The translations under genes and the position numbers were made by a program. This document shows, piece after piece, positions 33,301-41,508 of a DNA stretch of 64,000 nt. The DNA is from DASRHY01 sp035650275 (GTDB taxonomy: Bacteria; Actinomycetota; Actinomycetes; Propionibacteriales; Kribbellaceae): the NCBI GenBank assembly GCA_035650275.1, contig DASRHY010000106.1:56712-120711 (forward strand), in the 5' to 3' direction. How positions within the stretch are numbered: position 1 is the first letter of the stretch; each line of letters begins with the position of its first letter. The notes under the pieces were generated by a model. That model was not told the DNA's origin, did not search any database, and saw only the letters and a list, made by a program, of their open reading frames with translations.

Positions 33301-33446
33301 TTGTCGGTCCCGCTGATCCGGGCGCCCACCGCGGCCGCCACCCACATCCCGATCGAGACCAGAGCCAGCAGCCCGAGGGCGATGAACAGCAGCGCCGCTT
33401 CCGGCGAGAGACTCCCGGGCCCGGTGGACTTCCTTCCCTGTGCCAT
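30384..33446 (-). CDS. VirD4/TraG-type coupling ATPase interrupted by an intein
   Basis: A 1020-residue precursor; 645 residues remain after intein removal. Two membrane segments (residues ~17-40 and ~74-94) precede the ATPase. The Walker A motif WGPRTGK (165-171) is split before TTSRAVPAIL by an intein at 172-546. Walker B is LVGVLDEAANVCRW, followed by IVLMTILQSWAQGVECWGERGMEKLWSAANIRVYGGGVSD, as in TraM-recognition/TraG proteins. The C-terminus is Gln/Pro/Gly-rich. Coupling proteins select substrates and feed them to the type IV channel. ATG 33446 overlaps the VirB4 stop by one base. Confidence 0.93.
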   Translation of the reverse strand: MAQGRKSTGPGSLSPEAALLFIALGLLALVSIGMWVAAAVGARISGTDKPGANPFTVPIALATGDYEWPPAATGVLIVEVVLLVTLVVTVVLLLKRRTGKKSRVDRHAELMSKRTEITKLTREGAQNTANRLGAGAAGPGIFIGRTVRDDLEVFGSWEDMHVDIWGPRTGKALKATTPVLTPHGWVPIKDLSRGHRVIGRDGRPVTVTGVYPQGIRPVYRMRLSDGTSIACDPDHLWTVRPKIRNDKKHPEAWRTWTTQQLVDRGLRRESGGAKYYLPIVEPVEFEGVLEPGRPVRPTPPDNRDRNVHPLYPASPLPIDPYLLGVLIGDGGLSGRTGVRLTTADEDDLLPLLEPVLPDGVGLRRVAGSAFDWAFTTGRAGGGHNQLMADLRALGLMGHSSLTKFIPQAYLLAGVHARRLLLAGLLDTDGSVDVKGNIEFSTSSMQLSEDFRFLVQSLGGTVTTDRRETAQAPSYRSLVRLPLDAPAPFRLPRKWQRCEEAWSRRRVDMPVRAITAIEPEGEAEMICISVDAPDGLFVVDEFIVTHNTTSRAVPAILQAPGAVIATSNKRDIVDATRDPRQSAGPVWVFDPQEVCAEEPSWWWNPLSYVTDEVKARQLADHFAASQRTQDARTDAFFDAAGTDLLAGLLLAAAVAKRPITQVYSWLADQRNDEPERILRSTPGLELSADSLAGVINAPDKQRAGVYGTAQQTAQFLVNRTVTRWVTPNGPNDPRPQFNPHQFVRDGGTLYSLSKEGRGTAGPLVTALTVAVVEAAEDYAKDCPLGRMPSPLVGVLDEAANVCRWKDLPDLYSHFGSRGIVLMTILQSWAQGVECWGERGMEKLWSAANIRVYGGGVSDANFLERLSKLIGDYDINSGSVTYSKGERSHSTQIQRHNIMEVAELASMPPGRAVVFPSGIPATLVRTVPWMAGPKAAAVRASIARHDPGAVASKSQVGSGANAWVAAGNQFSGGGAQGDGQSAPAPQWARPGSGQPQGGGQPPPQQQQNPWGQPDGQEQHRGW
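31809..32933 (-). mobile_element. TraG intein, class 3 with intact-looking LAGLIDADG endonuclease
   Basis: Residues 172-546 of the precursor (375 aa), between GK and TT of the Walker A motif. It begins with Ala (ALKATTPVLTPHGW) and has the class 3 triad: Trp in block B (DPDHLWTV), Cys in block F (AEMICISVD), Thr before His-Asn (IVTHN). The endonuclease has both dodecapeptides, LLGVLIGDGG (151-160 of the intein) and LLLAGLLDTDGSV (248-260), with their acidic residues kept. It may still be able to home into intein-free alleles. Confidence 0.92.
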
Positions 33447-35137
33447 CAGACCGCGTCCCTTCTGGTGCGTGGATCGGGCGGGGGCAACATCGTGGCCGGA
33501 TCCGGCGGCGGCAGCATGGTGGCCGGGTCCGGCGGCCGCATGGTCGACGGGTCGGGCGGCGGCAGCATCATCGGGTCGTCCAGCGACGCCTCCGCGACGA
33601 TCTGCTCGGTCCCGTCGTCCGCCACCACGACCTTGACCGGCTGGCCCTCCGAGCCGGTCTTCCACAGCTTGTTGGTGTCGTTGATCTCGCGCTCGACCGA
33701 CGTCAGGTCGACGTGTACCGGAATGCCCGGCCGGCCACCGACCTTGATCAGGAAGTTGCCTCGTCCGGGTGGCGCGGCCTCCTCGCCGGTGGCCGGGTCC
33801 CACGCCGGCGGGTCCTGCCAGCCGACCAGCATGTCCTGCTCCTCGGACGACATCGGGATCACCGAGGTCAGCTGCCGCATCTCGGCTCGCGGCAGACCGC
33901 CGAGGACCGCCATCCCGGACCGCTCGACGAAGCCGCGGGCCTTCATCCGGTCTTCCTCGGTCGGCAGCGCCTCCAGGTCGGACATGGTGTGCGAGATCAT
34001 CGCCATGCCGACACCGCGCTGCCGGTTCAGCCGGGTCAGCGCGTCGACCCGGTCGACCATGCCGCGGCCGGCCCGTAGCACCCGCCACAGCTCGTCGAGG
34101 ATCACGAAGTAGTGCCGCCGCGGTTCCAGCCCGGCGTCCGCCAGAGCCTGCGCCACGGCGACCGCGCCGAAGCCGTACGACCAGCAGGCCAGCAGTACGG
34201 CGGCCTGCAGGCTGGTCTCGGAGTCGTCGATGTTGGACACGTCGAACACGACCGGACGGTCCATCTGCATCGGGTTGTCGGTGTGCTCGGAGAAGATCTC
34301 ACCCAGCCGGCCACCGCCGACCAGACCGATCAGCGATGCCTCCAGGCCCTCGGTGATCTCGCGGTACCGCTCGATGCTGCCGCGGTCCAGCGCGACGTCG
34401 CGGACCCGTTCCGGCGCCTCCTGGACCACCTTCAGCAGGTCCCGCAGCACCGGGGTGCCCTGGTGCCGCTCGTCCAGCACCTTGAGCGCCTCGTCGATGA
34501 TCGTCTCCTCGCGGTCGGTCGGCGGTGCCGATCGCATGATCGAGATCAGTGCGGAGACCATCGTCTGGCGGCGGCCGTGCGCGTCGGCCTGGATCGCCTG
34601 CCGGGCGGAGCCGGTCAGCCGCAGCGCGGCCTCCCGGGACTCGCCCGGGTCCAGCACGTTCAGGTGGCCGCGGCCACGGCCGAGCTGGATGACCTGGCCG
34701 CCGAGCGCCTCGATCAGGTCCTTGTAGTCGGGCTTCAGGTCGCCGAGCACCAGCGGCTGGATGCCGTATCCGGCCAGGCCGAGCGCCATCCGCCGGGTGA
34801 TCGTGGACTTGCCCAGGCCGGGCTTGCCGAGCACGAACATCGACGGGTTGGAGATCAGCTTCGCCCGCATGAACCAGCTGATCGGGTCGCAGCACATCGT
34901 TGCCCCGGACATCAGGTTCCGGCCGATCGGTACGCCGACCATCGGACTGCCGGTGCCGGACGTGAACGGCCAGAGCCCGCAGACCTGCACCGTCGTACCG
35001 CGCCACTCGTCGGCGGCCTGGACGTACGTCGCCATCCCGCCGCCGCGTCCCGGCCAGCCCCGGGCGGTCGGGCGCTTGCCGAGCGGGCCCTTCTTGTTCT
35101 TGTTCTTCTTGCCCTTCTCGGGCATCGACACCGTCAC
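33446..35137 (-). CDS. VirB4-like ATPase (C-terminal motor part)
   Basis: A 563-residue cytoplasmic ATPase with a lysine-rich start (PEKGKKNKNKKG). Walker A is VLGKPGLGKSTITRRM (residues 104-112 for the loop) and Walker B is YFVILDELWRVLRAG, followed by RLNRQRGVGMAMISHTMSDL, the VirB4/TraC arrangement. The N-terminal VirB4 domain is missing and is probably supplied by the SCO6880-family gene upstream. The C-terminus repeats PPPDPATM units. GTG start overlaps the upstream stop by four bases. It powers pilus biogenesis and/or transport. Confidence 0.92.
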   Translation of the reverse strand: MTVSMPEKGKKNKNKKGPLGKRPTARGWPGRGGGMATYVQAADEWRGTTVQVCGLWPFTSGTGSPMVGVPIGRNLMSGATMCCDPISWFMRAKLISNPSMFVLGKPGLGKSTITRRMALGLAGYGIQPLVLGDLKPDYKDLIEALGGQVIQLGRGRGHLNVLDPGESREAALRLTGSARQAIQADAHGRRQTMVSALISIMRSAPPTDREETIIDEALKVLDERHQGTPVLRDLLKVVQEAPERVRDVALDRGSIERYREITEGLEASLIGLVGGGRLGEIFSEHTDNPMQMDRPVVFDVSNIDDSETSLQAAVLLACWSYGFGAVAVAQALADAGLEPRRHYFVILDELWRVLRAGRGMVDRVDALTRLNRQRGVGMAMISHTMSDLEALPTEEDRMKARGFVERSGMAVLGGLPRAEMRQLTSVIPMSSEEQDMLVGWQDPPAWDPATGEEAAPPGRGNFLIKVGGRPGIPVHVDLTSVEREINDTNKLWKTGSEGQPVKVVVADDGTEQIVAEASLDDPMMLPPPDPSTMRPPDPATMLPPPDPATMLPPPDPRTRRDAV

Positions 35138-36639
35138 AGCGACTCCCGGATTCCGGACGGTACGGACAGGTGCATGGGCATCACGAGCCCGAGTGGCAGC
35201 GCCGCCGCGAAGGCCGAGTCCTGCGAGCCGTACACCGGCCGGAGCAGGATCCGGGCGGTGGCGCCGAGGTTGTCGATCGCGGCGACCATGTCCGGCAGCT
35301 GCTCGACGTTCATCACCGTTCCGGTGACGACCATGCCGAAGTTGACCAGACCCGCACCGCGCGCCTCCTCCGCCGCACTGCGCTCGGCGGCCCTGGCCTC
35401 GGCCAGCGAACGGGCGGACGGGCGGTTCGAGGTGGTGGCGCGGAAGGACGCGTTCCGCTTGTCGGCCTCGACCATCCGGGCCGCGGTGGCCGCATCCAGC
35501 GGACGGTAGAGCAGCGTGACCCGCTTGCGGTCGATGTCCGGATGCGGCGCCATCAGCTGGCTGAGCACCGACGAGAACACCTCACCCCGCGGCGCCGAGG
35601 TCATCGACCAGGTCACCGACCAGGCGGTGTCGTGGCGGTACTTGTCCCAGAACGCCTGCGCCCCGGACGGGCCGACGTCGGTCCACATCAGCTCGGGTGC
35701 GATGCCCTGGCTGCGGGCCTCGTCGATCAGGCCCGCAGACGCCGGGTCATAGGCGATCCGCACCGTCTCGCACAGCTCCTGCGCACCGACCGGGCGGGCC
35801 GCGCCGGCACCGGTCGCGTTCAGGCTCTGGGTCAGCGCCGGCAGCCGGGACGCGAGCTCGCGACCCATGTCCTCCTCACTGCGCCGCTTGCCACCGCGGT
35901 CGACACCCTTGAACGTCAGCGCCACCTTGGCGTTCACCAGCGCCGAACCCTCCGGGTAGCTGTGCACCACCTCGGCGAGCATCGCCTGCGCGATCGGCGG
36001 CGACTCGTTGCGCATGTTCTTGCCGACCTCGCGGCGCAGCCGGGTCCCGGTGTCGGGAGCCGTCTCGACCGTCACCGAGGCCGCGATGACGCCCGGCTCG
36101 TGGCCGAGCGAGGCGAGCCACTGGCCCCAGTGCGCAACCCAGATGTCGACCTGCTCGTCGTCCACCAGCGACGCACCGTCCGGCTCCGCGTTGATCACCA
36201 CGGTGTAGTGCCGGGTGCTGGGGTAGTAGATCAGCGCGAACGGCCGGCCGTACGAGTCCTGGTGCTCGCTCAGCTGCGACGCCGCCGCCAGGCCCGGCAG
36301 CTGGAACTTGCCCCACGCGGTCCGGCCGAGCGGGCCGGAGCGGTAGATGTTCTGGCCGGTGGCCTTGGACCGCTGCCATCCAATGCGATTAGACATGCGC
36401 TGCAGACTCGTCTTTCCGTGTTTGTCCTTCGTCATCAACAGGAACAGCGTGATGCCGACGATCACGGTCATCACGAATGCGCCGACCAGGCCGCCGATCA
36501 GCATCGAGATGATGATCGCGATCAGCCCGCCGAGCATCACCATGGTGCCGAGCGCACCCAGTCCGGCGATGCCGGCCGAGGTCGGCTTCCGCCAGTTCCC
36601 GTACGTGCGCGCCCGCGGCGCGGATTCAGTAGCTGCCAC
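35134..36639 (-). CDS. SCO6880-family membrane protein (VirB3/PrgI plus VirB4 N-terminal-like)
   Basis: A 501-residue protein. Two adjacent membrane segments (residues ~22-44 and ~46-68) resemble VirB3/PrgI, and the remaining soluble part (GWQRSKATGQNIYRSGPLG ... SVTVETAPDTGTRLRREVGKN ... RVTLLYRPLDAATAARMVEADKRNASFR) resembles the N-terminal domain of VirB4/TraC. There is no P-loop, which fits a VirB4 split over this gene and the next. It overlaps its neighbours by 14 and 4 bases. Confidence 0.87.
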   Translation of the reverse strand: MAATESAPRARTYGNWRKPTSAGIAGLGALGTMVMLGGLIAIIISMLIGGLVGAFVMTVIVGITLFLLMTKDKHGKTSLQRMSNRIGWQRSKATGQNIYRSGPLGRTAWGKFQLPGLAAASQLSEHQDSYGRPFALIYYPSTRHYTVVINAEPDGASLVDDEQVDIWVAHWGQWLASLGHEPGVIAASVTVETAPDTGTRLRREVGKNMRNESPPIAQAMLAEVVHSYPEGSALVNAKVALTFKGVDRGGKRRSEEDMGRELASRLPALTQSLNATGAGAARPVGAQELCETVRIAYDPASAGLIDEARSQGIAPELMWTDVGPSGAQAFWDKYRHDTAWSVTWSMTSAPRGEVFSSVLSQLMAPHPDIDRKRVTLLYRPLDAATAARMVEADKRNASFRATTSNRPSARSLAEARAAERSAAEEARGAGLVNFGMVVTGTVMNVEQLPDMVAAIDNLGATARILLRPVYGSQDSAFAAALPLGLVMPMHLSVPSGIRESL

Positions 36640-38266
36640 TTGGTCCCTCCGGCGGGTCGTCTCCGCCTAGTGCATCGTCGAACCGGCCGGAGCGACCCGA
36701 CCTCCTGTTGTTCCTGCCCCTCGTCTCCGAGGAGCTCATCGAGCCGCCAGGGCCGTCCCCGTCGGACCCGGCGGTCAGACCCGAGGCACCACGCGGCCCG
36801 TCGTCGACCGGTGTCCCCGGCGGAGCCGACGTCCCTGGCGGAGCCGACGTCCCTGGCGGAGCCGATGTCCCTGGCGGAGCCGATGTCCCTGGCGGGCCCT
36901 GCGCGCTGCCACCCCGCGGATCGCCACCGCCACCGCCACCCTGCGGACCGCCATCGCCGGAGCCACCGCCGCCACCAGAGCCACCGGAGCCGGTGCCGGA
37001 ACCGCCCGAGCCTCCACCGGAACCGCCGGAGCTCTCGGAGCCACCCGAACCTCCACCGGTACCGCCCGTGGCCACCGCCGGCCCCTGGCTCTCCGTACCC
37101 TTGCCGCCGTCACCGCCGTCGCCCGACTTGGTCTTCGCGCCGGGTCCGGACACCTTGCCGGACGGCCCGCGCGCGCCGGACGCACCCTGCCGGCCCGACA
37201 TCGACGACGCCTTCGGCGAGCCACCCGTGTTCGTCGCTCCCAACGGTCCGGGACTGTCGCCGGCGGCCTCGTCATGGGAGGACGCGACCAGCTCGTGGCC
37301 CACCTGACCGGGCGTCGTCATCTTCGCCATCATGCCCGCTCCGCCCGCGGCCGCCGCGACCAGTGGAGTCATGAACTTCATCAGCGCGGGCAGCGCGAGA
37401 AGCGCGAGCGTCATCATCACCGCGGCGATGATCGCGTTCTTCATCGCCGTCGCGGCCTGACCCGTGTTCTCCGCGGACGTGATGGCGAGCGCGCTGGACA
37501 GCAGCAGCTTCAGGGCGGCGGCGTAGATCAGCGCGGCCACCGGCTTGTACAGCAGGAACGCCACCAGCCAGCCCACGCAGCGCTTGAACCACGCCCGGCC
37601 GGACTCGGTGTTCGTCGCCGCGGCCGCCAGCGGCAGTACGCCGACGAGTACGACCAGCATCCCGTTGCGGACGATCATCAAGATCAGCTGGAACACCGAA
37701 GCGGTGATCGCCCAGCCGCCGACCACGATCAGCATCAGCGGCGCGAGCGCCGCCCCGGGTCCGGTCATGCCGAGCGCGGCGAGCATGCTCATGCCGAAGT
37801 CCTTGCGAGTCTCCTCGTCGACATCGCACTTCCACCCGTCCAGCTCCGGCTCGGACAGGTCGCTGATGTTGACGTCTTCCGGGTTCTTCTGGCCGATCCC
37901 GTCGGTGACGGAGGACGCGATCATGCACTCCGAGAACGCGTCCCCGGCTTTCACGAGCAACCCGATGACGGTCAGGCCGAGGAACATCACGACCATCAGC
38001 GTCAGCAGGCTGCGTAGCACGTCCTTCGCCGCCTCGCCCTTCGCGGTCAGTGCCATCTTCGCTCCGGCGATGATCACCGACACGGTGGCGACCGCAACCG
38101 TGACGGTGCTCAGCTCACCTTGGATCCAGCGGGACGGGCTGCCCCCCGCCTCCACGGCGTCGGTCGGCACGCCGACCCAGAAGGTGCCCAGCTCGACCAG
38201 GGTGACCGTGATCGTCTCGGTCACCAGCTCCAGGATCGGGTCGAAGACACCGAGCGGCACGAGCAT
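36626..38266 (-). CDS. VirB6/TrbL-like polytopic membrane protein 4, with long Gly/Ser/Pro tail
   Basis: A 546-residue protein. About seven membrane segments lie in residues ~10-330, with the shared VirB6 core VRNGMLVVLVGVLPLAAAATNTE followed by WFKRCVGWLVAFLLYKPVAALIYAAA. The C-terminal ~200 residues are low complexity: Gly/Ser-rich, then a PPGTSA repeat. An external Cys pair (ECMIASS and GWKCDVDEE) parallels paralogue 3. ATG 38266 is preferred to an upstream start that would run into the previous gene. VirB6 homologues form the inner-membrane channel. Confidence 0.88.
   Translation of the reverse strand: MLVPLGVFDPILELVTETITVTLVELGTFWVGVPTDAVEAGGSPSRWIQGELSTVTVAVATVSVIIAGAKMALTAKGEAAKDVLRSLLTLMVVMFLGLTVIGLLVKAGDAFSECMIASSVTDGIGQKNPEDVNISDLSEPELDGWKCDVDEETRKDFGMSMLAALGMTGPGAALAPLMLIVVGGWAITASVFQLILMIVRNGMLVVLVGVLPLAAAATNTESGRAWFKRCVGWLVAFLLYKPVAALIYAAALKLLLSSALAITSAENTGQAATAMKNAIIAAVMMTLALLALPALMKFMTPLVAAAAGGAGMMAKMTTPGQVGHELVASSHDEAAGDSPGPLGATNTGGSPKASSMSGRQGASGARGPSGKVSGPGAKTKSGDGGDGGKGTESQGPAVATGGTGGGSGGSESSGGSGGGSGGSGTGSGGSGGGGGSGDGGPQGGGGGGDPRGGSAQGPPGTSAPPGTSAPPGTSAPPGTSAPPGTPVDDGPRGASGLTAGSDGDGPGGSMSSSETRGRNNRRSGRSGRFDDALGGDDPPEGPSGSY
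36823..36897. repeat. 18-bp tandem repeat coding for PPGTSA units
   Basis: About four copies of an 18-base unit (CCTGGCGGAGCCGACGTC and close variants) in tandem. They lie in frame in the tail of the fourth VirB6-like protein and encode Pro-Pro-Gly-Thr-Ser-Ala. Such repeats change copy number by slippage without shifting the frame. Confidence 0.8.
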
Positions 38267-38270
38267 CGCG

Positions 38271-39740
38271 CTACCTGCTCCCACTGGGACCCTCGCCGGC
38301 ACTTCCCTCGGTGGCGTCCTTGACGCCATCCGCGGCCGCCTTGCCAACCTCCTTGGCGGTCTTGGCCGCCTCGATCGCGACGGTCGCGACACCGGCCGTC
38401 GCCGCGCCGGCGGCTACACTGCCCGCGGTCGCCCCGGCAGTGCCGGCGGAAGCACTGGCACTGGTGCTCGCGCTCGCCGAGCTGCTCGCGCCCGTGGACG
38501 CCGGCGCCGGACCTGATGCACCGGGCGACCCCGGGGCTCCTTGCGGTCCCTGCGGTCCCTGGCCGCCCTGTGAGCCCTGCGGGCCCTGCGAGCTGCCGGA
38601 CGATGGCGCGTTCCGCGCGCCGGTCGGACCGTCGCCCTCGACCTCGGCGCCCTTGGAGGCGGACTTGGTCGCCTTCTCGGCGGCGATGCCGGCCATGCCT
38701 CCGACGAACGCAGGCATCAGGTTGCTGCCCGCGGTCGCGGCGACCAGCGGTGTCAGCAGCCGCATCAGCGCCGGCAGCGCGAACAGCGCCAGAACCATCA
38801 TCACGAAACCGGTGATCGACGAGACGATCGCCTTCGACGTGTCCTCGAGCTCCCCCGGTGTGATCGGCGTACTCGCGAGCCGTAGCGCCGCGGCATAGAT
38901 CAGCGCTGCTACCGGTTTGTACGCCAGGAAGGCGACCAGCCAGGTGACACACCGCTTGAACCAGGTCCGGCCCATCTCGGTGTTGGTCGCCGCCGCGGCG
39001 AGCGGTAGTACGCCGAGCAACAGCACGAGCATGCCGTTCCGGACGATCATCATCATCACTTGGAGCAGTGACGCGACGATCGATAGCAGACCCATCGTGA
39101 TCGCCATCACGATGCCCATCGCCGGCGTACCCGATGCCGCGGACGTTCCGATCATCATGAGCAGCAGGTTGCGGCCGAAATCGACACCGGTGGCGCGGTT
39201 CGGGTTGCAGCTCGCGTCGGTGAAGTCTCCGCCGGGCAGGTCCGGCGGGTCCAGCCGCTGGTTGGGGTTGTCATTCGGGTCGTCGAGCCCCGGCGTGATC
39301 GACGAGGTGATGACGCACTCTGCGAACCGGTCGCCGGCCTGGGTCAGCCCGGTCACCACGGTCACCGCGAGCCCCATCACGACGACCAGCGTGAGCAGGC
39401 TCTTCAGCACCTCCCGCAGCGGCTCGCCACGCCGCTCCCAGGCCATCCGCATGCCCGCGATGATCAGCGACACGGTCGCCGCGACGAACACGAAGTACCA
39501 CAGCCGGCCCTGCAGCCAGGTGACGGTCGTGCCGGTCGGCCCGGCGTCCGGCGTCGGGGTGTCGACGTTGATCCAGAAGGTGGCCATCGTGGCCAGCAGG
39601 TTGCCGAGCGCGTCCGCGATGGCCGTCAGCACCGGCGTGAACAGGATCTCCAGGACCTTGTTCAGCGCCCACTCGAGCGCGTCCTTGATCTGCCTGCCCC
39701 AGCAGTCCCAGTCGAACCAGCAGAACTCCAGTGGGAGCAT
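38271..39740 (-). CDS. VirB6/TrbL-like polytopic membrane protein 3, with collagen-like tail
   Basis: A 489-residue protein. The membrane part (residues ~20-350) has the common core WYFVFVAATVSLIIAGMRMAWERRG, VRNGMLVLLLGVLPLAAAATNTEMG and WFKRCVTWLVAFLAYKPVAALIYAAAL. The tail has collagen-like Gly-X-Y triplets (GPQGSQGGQGPQGPQGAPGSPGASG) and then an Ala/Ser-rich segment. It starts one base after the stop of paralogue 2 in the operon order. Confidence 0.88.
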   Translation of the reverse strand: MLPLEFCWFDWDCWGRQIKDALEWALNKVLEILFTPVLTAIADALGNLLATMATFWINVDTPTPDAGPTGTTVTWLQGRLWYFVFVAATVSLIIAGMRMAWERRGEPLREVLKSLLTLVVVMGLAVTVVTGLTQAGDRFAECVITSSITPGLDDPNDNPNQRLDPPDLPGGDFTDASCNPNRATGVDFGRNLLLMMIGTSAASGTPAMGIVMAITMGLLSIVASLLQVMMMIVRNGMLVLLLGVLPLAAAATNTEMGRTWFKRCVTWLVAFLAYKPVAALIYAAALRLASTPITPGELEDTSKAIVSSITGFVMMVLALFALPALMRLLTPLVAATAGSNLMPAFVGGMAGIAAEKATKSASKGAEVEGDGPTGARNAPSSGSSQGPQGSQGGQGPQGPQGAPGSPGASGPAPASTGASSSASASTSASASAGTAGATAGSVAAGAATAGVATVAIEAAKTAKEVGKAAADGVKDATEGSAGEGPSGSR

Positions 39741-39741
39741 G

Positions 39742-40623
39742 TCAGCCTCCTGCCCGGGGTGTGACGAACTTGATCAGGGCAGGAAGGGCTATCACCGACA
39801 TCACCATCATCGCGACGCCGGTGGTGGCGGACTTCCAGTCGGCGTCGGAACCGTCGCCCATCATGCGGAGCGAGGCGGCGAAGATCAGCGCCGCGACGGG
39901 CTTGTAGGCGATGAACGCGACCAGCCATCCGACGAGCTTGCGGAACCAGGCCTGCCCCATCTCGGTGTTGGTCGCCGCGGCGGCCAGCGGGAGTACGCCG
40001 ACGAGCACGACCAGCATGCCGTTGCGGACGATCATCAGCCCGATCTGGATGATCGAGGTGACGATCGCGCCGACCCCGACGGTCAGGACGAAGATCAGCT
40101 TGCCCGGGATGTCGGCGTCCATCGCGGCATCGATGCGCTCCTCGAACGTCTTCCCGCCGCCCGGGTCCCTGACCACCCAGTCGGAGAAGTCGTTCCCGAT
40201 CTGGACCAGGATGTTGACCAGCGCGATGCCGAACAGCGTGGCGATCATGAACGTCAGCAGGCTCTTCAGCATCGGCATCATCTCGTCGCCGCGCATCGTC
40301 CACGCCATCTTGATGCCGGCGATGACCACCGACGCCGTGGCCACCAGCAGCGCGAGCCACATCACTCGGCCCTGCATGAAGTCGATCGTCGGGCCGGACC
40401 CGCCACCACCCTCGATGCCCGGCGTCTCCACCTTCAGCCAGATCGTGCCGACGGTCTTGAGGATCAGCTTGACCGCCTCGGTCACGATGAACGTGATGGC
40501 GGTGTAGAAGGCGCCGAAGAGGACCTCGAAGCCCGCCTTGATGACGTTCTCGAGTCCCTCCTTCAGCTTGCAGACGACCTCCCACCAGTGGCAGTCGAGA
40601 AGGATCAGGTGCGGTGACGTCAT
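39742..40623 (-). CDS. VirB6/TrbL-like polytopic membrane protein 2
   Basis: A 293-residue protein with about six membrane segments and the shared VRNGMLVVLVGVLPLAAAATNTEMG, WFRKLVGWLVAFIAYKPVAALIFAASL core. The N-terminal region (LILLDCHWWEVVCKLKEGLENVIKAGFEVLFGAFYTAITF) resembles that of paralogues 1 and 3 but the long C-terminal tail is absent. Three bases separate it from paralogue 1 and one from paralogue 3. Confidence 0.88.
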   Translation of the reverse strand: MTSPHLILLDCHWWEVVCKLKEGLENVIKAGFEVLFGAFYTAITFIVTEAVKLILKTVGTIWLKVETPGIEGGGGSGPTIDFMQGRVMWLALLVATASVVIAGIKMAWTMRGDEMMPMLKSLLTFMIATLFGIALVNILVQIGNDFSDWVVRDPGGGKTFEERIDAAMDADIPGKLIFVLTVGVGAIVTSIIQIGLMIVRNGMLVVLVGVLPLAAAATNTEMGQAWFRKLVGWLVAFIAYKPVAALIFAASLRMMGDGSDADWKSATTGVAMMVMSVIALPALIKFVTPRAGG

Positions 40624-40626
40624 GGC

Positions 40627-41508
40627 TCACGCCGCCTTCGGGGCGACGAACCGGATCAACGCCGGCATCGCCACAACGGCCATGATCAGCATCGTTACGC
40701 CGGTGGTGACCCGGACCATGCCGGGGACGCCGCCGGACTGGTCGGTGAACAACCGGAACCCCGCGGCGTAGATGAGCGCGGCCACCGGTTTGTACACCAC
40801 GAACGCGAACAGCCAGCCGATGAGCTTGCGGAACCACATCTTGCCCATCTCGGTGTTCGTCGCCGCTGCGGCCAGCGGCAGTACGCCGATCAGCAGGATC
40901 AGCATGCCGTTGCGGACGAACATCAGCCCGATCTGGATGATGCTGGAGACGATCATGCAGCCGCCGAGCAACAGCATCAGCGGCAGCGTCAGGTCGGAGA
41001 ACGGACCGTTGACGGCGTCCTCCATCCGCTGGTCGAACTCCTTGGTCCGGACCACGTCGTCGATGAACGTCTGCGCGAGACCGTCGCCGACCCAGATCAG
41101 CAGCGTGGTGAACATGACGCCGAACAGCACCGCGAACATCAGCGTCGCGAGGCTCTTGACGACCTCCTTGAGCGCGTCACCACGATGGCTCAACGCCATC
41201 TTCATGCCGGCGATGATCAGCGACAGCGTCGCCGCCATGAAGGCCAGGTACATCACGCGGCCCTGCACGAACGAGATCGCGTCGCTCGGCATGAACGTGG
41301 TCTCGTTCTCCACGATCGGGATGGTGTCGACGCGGACCCAGACCGTCCCGATCGTGCCGACGATGTACCCTACGGCGATCTTCATGATCTCGCGGACGCT
41401 GAACTCGAAAACGGCCCAGAAACCGGAGAACAACACCTCGACGATCGCCTGGATCACCTCGGTCAGGCACTCGTTGAGGCTGAGGATGCCGCAGAGCGAG
41501 ATCATCAC
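40627..41508 (-). CDS. VirB6/TrbL-like polytopic membrane protein 1
   Basis: A 293-residue protein with about six membrane segments and the core VRNGMLILLIGVLPLAAAATNTEMG, WFRKLIGWLFAFVVYKPVAALIYAAGF. The N-terminus reads ISLCGILSLNECLTEVIQAIVEVLFSGFWAVFEF. It is of the same length as paralogue 2 and most like it, so that pair probably arose by the most recent duplication. GTG 41508 (four-base overlap) or ATG 41505 (one-base overlap) is the start. Confidence 0.88.
   Translation of the reverse strand: MMISLCGILSLNECLTEVIQAIVEVLFSGFWAVFEFSVREIMKIAVGYIVGTIGTVWVRVDTIPIVENETTFMPSDAISFVQGRVMYLAFMAATLSLIIAGMKMALSHRGDALKEVVKSLATLMFAVLFGVMFTTLLIWVGDGLAQTFIDDVVRTKEFDQRMEDAVNGPFSDLTLPLMLLLGGCMIVSSIIQIGLMFVRNGMLILLIGVLPLAAAATNTEMGKMWFRKLIGWLFAFVVYKPVAALIYAAGFRLFTDQSGGVPGMVRVTTGVTMLIMAVVAMPALIRFVAPKAA

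Noticed and set aside
33446..35137. A further intein in the VirB4 Walker A motif
   Set aside because: The motif GKPGLGKSTITRRM is continuous.
36823..36897. Regular repeats as a CRISPR-like array
   Set aside because: The units are 18 bases long with no spacers, are in frame, and encode PPGTSA.
35170..37374. 734-codon plus-strand open frame opposite the SCO6880-family and VirB6-like genes
   Set aside because: Antisense to two convincing membrane proteins in the operon; composition is typical of a shadow frame.
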